Assembly: GCF_000485595.1 (NCBI RefSeq)
Contig: NW_014577262.1
Coordinates: 141,545-164,061, forward strand
Length of the DNA stretch: 22,517 nucleotides
Origin: Priapulus caudatus
Taxonomy: Eukaryota > Priapulida > Priapulimorpha > Priapulimorphida > Priapulidae
Direction of reading: 5' to 3'
Shown: piece after piece, positions 18,375-22,517 of the stretch
Layout of the letters: the number at the start of each line of letters is the position of its first letter
Numbering within the stretch: the first letter of the stretch is position 1
Notes under the pieces: model-generated
Told to the model about the DNA's origin: nothing
What the model saw: the letters and a program-made list of their open reading frames with translations, nothing else
Databases searched by the model: none
Position numbers and translations under genes: made by a program

Positions 18375-18720
18375 GAATTTCTGTCTGTGTGTGTCCGGCT
18401 ATATGTTTCCGCACCGCTCAACGGATCCTCTCCAAACTTGGTCGGAACATTCTACAGATCATGACACGTTGCATGAGCTATTTTTTTCTTCTTCAGTTTC
18501 ATTTTTTTCACATTCCACGTTCAAAAACATTAAAAAAGTGGGAAGTTTTTGCACCGAGCGCGGAGCAACGTCACAACACGAAAACACAATGGCAATGTAA
18601 AAAACAATGTATAACCAAAGGCGCTCCATCTAAGATTTTCTAAGTCGCTCCATCTAATCTAACCAGAGAAATGTTATACATTGTTTTTACATTGTTTCTT
18701 AAATGGAGCGCATTTCGTTA
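18375..18720. mobile_element. Possible transposon remnant ending in an inverted-repeat hairpin
   Basis: Arms CAATGTAAAAAACAATGTAT (18593-18615) and its complement (18673-18694) are separated by 57 bases that hold two direct GCTCCATCTAA copies. An inverted GGAGCG lies just outside the right arm. The preceding stretch (CCGCACCGCTCAACGGATCC onward) has the look of a dispersed repeat. Overlapping + frames at 18307-18643 are unlikely to be genes. No family was assigned. Confidence 0.5.
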
Positions 18721-18724
18721 TAAC

Positions 18725-19205
18725 ATAAGACACAACTAAACGTTCCATCATGAACAATGTGATCTACACAGAAGTTCTGACCACCTAACGGGCATGGACT
18801 AGTCCTTATAAAGGATGATATTTTGTGTTGATACTTGTGATTTACATAATTAGTTACTGTATTATTCCAAATGATTCATCATCGTCGTCACTAATGCTAT
18901 ATAGGAACAAGAGCACATGAAGTGCCTTCGTAAATTATGTGCTCATGATATAATAATAAGAGAAATCCAGTTGCACATGCTCGTATACATGCATGTGATT
19001 TAGTATTTCATGTAGAACTGCCGATAGATGGCGCTGTGGGGAAATTTTTCGGCTGATCGTCAATGCATATCCTAGGAATTCACAGCCGAGCCTGCTCGCG
19101 GATTACGGCGCTCCGAAATAAGCCGGTGAATTTACAATGTTCATCTCGTAGTCAGTAGATTTCATTTCAAATATCAGTTTTCGTCTTAACAGGTGTCATA
19201 TGTCT
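18725..19205. other. Intergenic region downstream of TACO1, no gene seen
   Basis: Contains a motif CCGATAGATGGCGC (19021-19034) that differs at one position from the CTCF core, on the + strand. Otherwise unassigned AT-rich sequence. Confidence 0.4.
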
Positions 19206-19260
19206 ACACTTTCATCAAGTCACTTTCATCAAGTCACTTTCATCAAGTCACTTTCATCAG
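19206..19260 (+). repeat. 14-bp tandem repeat (CACTTTCATCAAGT)
   Basis: Nearly four consecutive perfect copies of a 14-bp unit. The length is not a multiple of three, and there is no sign that it is coding. Confidence 0.9.
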
Positions 19261-19460
19261 AGTCCGACACGCTTACAGGTCTCACGTGCCTACAATTTCG
19301 TCTCAGCTATAGTGTCTCACACCTCTACACACCGCCTCTGTTTTTGCCTTTTTGGGGTCTTAACTCCATAAATCTGTTCTCACTACTTCGGTAATCATCG
19401 AGTGATGGAGAGAGCGAGAGAAAGCAAGTGAGCGAGGAAAGGAGGGGAGAGATCGGGCGC

Positions 19461-20320
<860 letters not shown>

Positions 20321-20322
20321 CG

Positions 20323-20323
<1 letters not shown>

Positions 20324-20355
<32 letters not shown>

Positions 20356-20384
20356 GTACTCATACACATGCACACACACACACA

Positions 20385-20419
<35 letters not shown>

Positions 20420-20426
20420 GCGCACA
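20324..20426. repeat. Compound microsatellite (TA)n-(CA)n-(CGCA)n
   Basis: A TA run is followed by CA and then CGCA/CGCACG units. All frames crossing it are low-complexity. Confidence 0.95.
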
Positions 20427-20458
20427 CACGTCTCCAAATTTCTATTCCACTCCCTGCT

Positions 20459-20550
20459 TGTCCTCTCCTGATGTGCCTCTCCCTCCATGTCCTCTCCTGA
20501 TGTGCCTCTCCCTGCATGTCCTCTCCTGATGTGCCTCTTCCTCCATGTCC
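20459..20550 (+). repeat. 29-bp minisatellite, three units
   Basis: Units start at 20459, 20488 and 20517 (TGTCCTCTCCTGATGTGCCT and onward) with very few differences. The flanking sequence to about 20700 is pyrimidine-rich (CTCC/CACC), possibly diverged relatives. Confidence 0.9.
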
Positions 20551-20699
20551 CCATACACGACCTCCGCACACGCCCTCCCCACGCACCTATCTTCCTCCTA
20601 GATACATCGTCGCACCTCCACCCCCTCACACGCCCTTCCTCACGCACCGCTCCTCTCCTACTTACACCCACGCCCCTCTTTTCCTACTTACTCCCCCCA

Positions 20700-21440
20700 C
20701 CCGAACACGTCCTCTTCTCACGAACGTCCGTCTCCTACGCTGCTCCCACCGCTTCCTTGGATTTGTCGATTTGCGGCGGCCTTTATCAACAATTATTAGA
20801 ATGTTCCTTAAGTGCAGCTTTGGGACAGCGCTTATGGCAATAATGAAAAGATTGCTTATTGATTTGTCTCGCATTCGGTAGAGAAAAGCTCAAACGGTTT
20901 GCTATATGTACGTAATTATTTCTCCGGAATATGAAAACCATGTCACGCCATAGTTTATGTTGGGTGCTGACTGGCAGACCGGTGGTCGTAGCCAGCAAGG
21001 ACAATAAAGATTCCGCCTGCCCATATATCGTCACCACTCCCCAGTATATAAGCTTATGTACGAGTTTTATTTGCACGAGTTTTATGTTGATCGCTTATAT
21101 GTGGCCAACACGATGAGTCCCGTAGAAGGCCGTGGACTCAGAGCGAGCTTACCGCGGGGTCTGCATAGATACATGACTACATAGCTATGCCATACATATC
21201 TTGTCATCATTCCCCGCTCGTCTGCTTGTCGGATGGAATTCGGGTGTATTTTACCTACGTACGGTGCCGTGGGCCATCTCGCTAGGGTGGAATAGTCGGC
21301 ATCAATTGCTCTACCCCTGTCAGCGATGCCTACTGCAATCATAATCATTCGCACCTCACCGTGAGTATGAATCGCATGCACGTAGCGGCGTTACCGCTAC
21401 TGGTAGAGTTTGCCACAGTCTGTCGGTCGCGCATGCATAA
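20700..21440. other. Unassigned, no gene supported
   Basis: Several overlapping frames on both strands around 20486-20880 have conflicting, biased composition (Pro/Ser/His against Arg/Gly), caused by C-rich repeats. No splice-linked exon with a known family was found. Confidence 0.4.
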
Positions 21441-21447
21441 AATATTC

Positions 21448-21665
21448 GAGGTTAGAGTTCGGCTCAAGAGGTAGTGTTAAGGTTAGAGTTATCGGGGATA
21501 TAGGAATATGGCTAAGCCTAAGGTTAGGTTCAGGATAAGGGTCAGTGTTAGGGTTAGAGTCATGGTTAGGTGTTGCGTTAGGTTTCAGAGTTAGGGTTAG
21601 TGTTAGGATTAGGGTTAGGGTTAGAATCAAGGTTAAGGTTAGTGTTAGGGTTAATGTACGGGTTG
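21448..21665 (+). repeat. Degenerate TTAGGG array (interstitial telomere-like)
   Basis: About 200 bp of GGTTAG, GTTAGGGTTAG and GGATTAGGGTTAGGG units with many substitutions. Pure runs are at most a few units long, which argues against a true chromosome end. Confidence 0.8.
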
Positions 21666-21669
21666 TGTG

Positions 21670-22200
21670 ACGGTCTGGGTTATATTTATTTGTCATAGTG
21701 GTATGTCCGGGGTAACCGTCTGACGTAATCTATTAGGCAGCCTTCATCCTACGATTGCAGCTTTGGATCGAACGAACGGGCTGCGGTAGCACCGCCGTGA
21801 CCTCGCGAAACCGCAGTTTGCTCTGTCAAGTGTGGGCCAAGGTCGGAAGGATTTTTCTCTCCCCCCACCCCCATCTCGTTCAGAGCGGCATACACGTTTT
21901 GTTATGTTGCCGTTTTCCTTGCTCGTACGTGTTAGCGTGAACGGAGCTGGACATTTGTGTTCGGCGTTTTTCGCATTCCGTACACAGCGGACGAGGGACA
22001 GGCACGCCCGGGATCTGTGTGTGTACTACCGCCGCGTAGCATACGTTACTCAGTGCGTGTATCGCGCTGTTACCGCGGCGGCGTCCTGCTGCTACGCTAG
22101 AGGCGTTATAGCAGGAGCTCTAGTACTATAGCCCGCGTACAGTTGCCGCTGGCGGCGGCAGCCAATGGCCGTAGCCAGCCGAGATGGACAGACAGATATA
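21670..22200. other. CpG-rich region, possible promoter of a gene beyond the window
   Basis: GC content and CpG rise compared with the rest, and a CCAAT box (GCCAATGG at about 22160) is present. Overlapping frames at 21755-22131 are not recognisable. It may be a promoter island for a gene to the right; this is weakly supported. Confidence 0.25.
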
Positions 22201-22206
22201 GAGAAA

Positions 22207-22236
22207 GGCCGAGGCGCACACACACATACACACGCA

Positions 22237-22294
<58 letters not shown>

Positions 22295-22300
22295 TACACA
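22207..22300. repeat. (CA)n microsatellite
   Basis: A long CA run with few interruptions. Poly-Thr/His and Cys/Val frames across it are artefacts. Confidence 0.95.
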
Positions 22301-22517
22301 TACACAGAGAGAGGGGAGAATAATAACGAGTAGTGAGAGAGGTGAGCGAGTAGACGAAGACGACGCGCAACAGTCCGATAGTCGTTGTTCACCGTGGCTG
22401 TTCTCTCTTAAGATTCTCTGAAGTTGCAACCACCTCTCGCGTTACGTTTGTCCAGTGCGGCGGCAGGAACATCAATCAACAGGCGCCGCCTCGCAAGACT
22501 CCGCTGTCGTCGACTAA

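Noticed and set aside
20459-20550. CRISPR-like array
   Set aside because: The units are directly head-to-tail with no spacers, in eukaryotic DNA.

Overview
The window is nuclear DNA from an animal, most likely a marine invertebrate; the species cannot be named. It has intron-split genes with GT/AG junctions, AATAAA poly(A) signals, dense microsatellites, small terminal-inverted-repeat transposons, a tRNA-related SINE remnant and degenerate TTAGGG arrays. No prokaryotic operon, CRISPR array or virus is visible. All three recognisable genes are on the + strand, with no sign that they act together.

Layout. 1-3300: repeats, namely an (AG)n run, a GAT/ATT trinucleotide block and a 0.6-kb tandem duplication (1446-2686) built from inverted-repeat elements. 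3311-5770: a small four-exon gene with TATA box, non-coding first exon and poly(A) signal, encoding a 182-residue secreted Gly/Tyr/Gln-rich protein that I do not recognise. 5770-6770: intergenic, with a CCCTAA-like patch. 6282/6772-11475: a shugoshin (SGO) gene, identified by its N-terminal coiled coil and C-terminal NYKEP...RQGD box. 11476-13047: its downstream region, with two long hairpins. 13048-17885: TACO1, the mitochondrial YebC-family translational activator, five coding exons, with a 2.7-kb first intron full of transposons. 18273-22517: repeats, an (AG)n tract, a 29-bp minisatellite, a (CA)n tract and a degenerate TTAGGG array, with no gene I can support.

Exon phases close exactly for all three genes: 549 nt for the secreted protein, 1526 nt for the SGO exons from 6772 (1554 with a tentative first exon), and 1038 nt for TACO1.

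The most interesting observation is a 336-bp Harbinger-type MITE inserted exactly at an SGO 5' splice site. The duplicated TAA supplies donor positions +2 to +4, and the first GG of the transposon supplies +5 and +6. A longer relative of the same family, inverted and also flanked by TAA, lies in TACO1 intron 1. TACO1 intron 4 holds three copies of a sequence resembling the start of the last exon, each behind its own AG and each out of frame.
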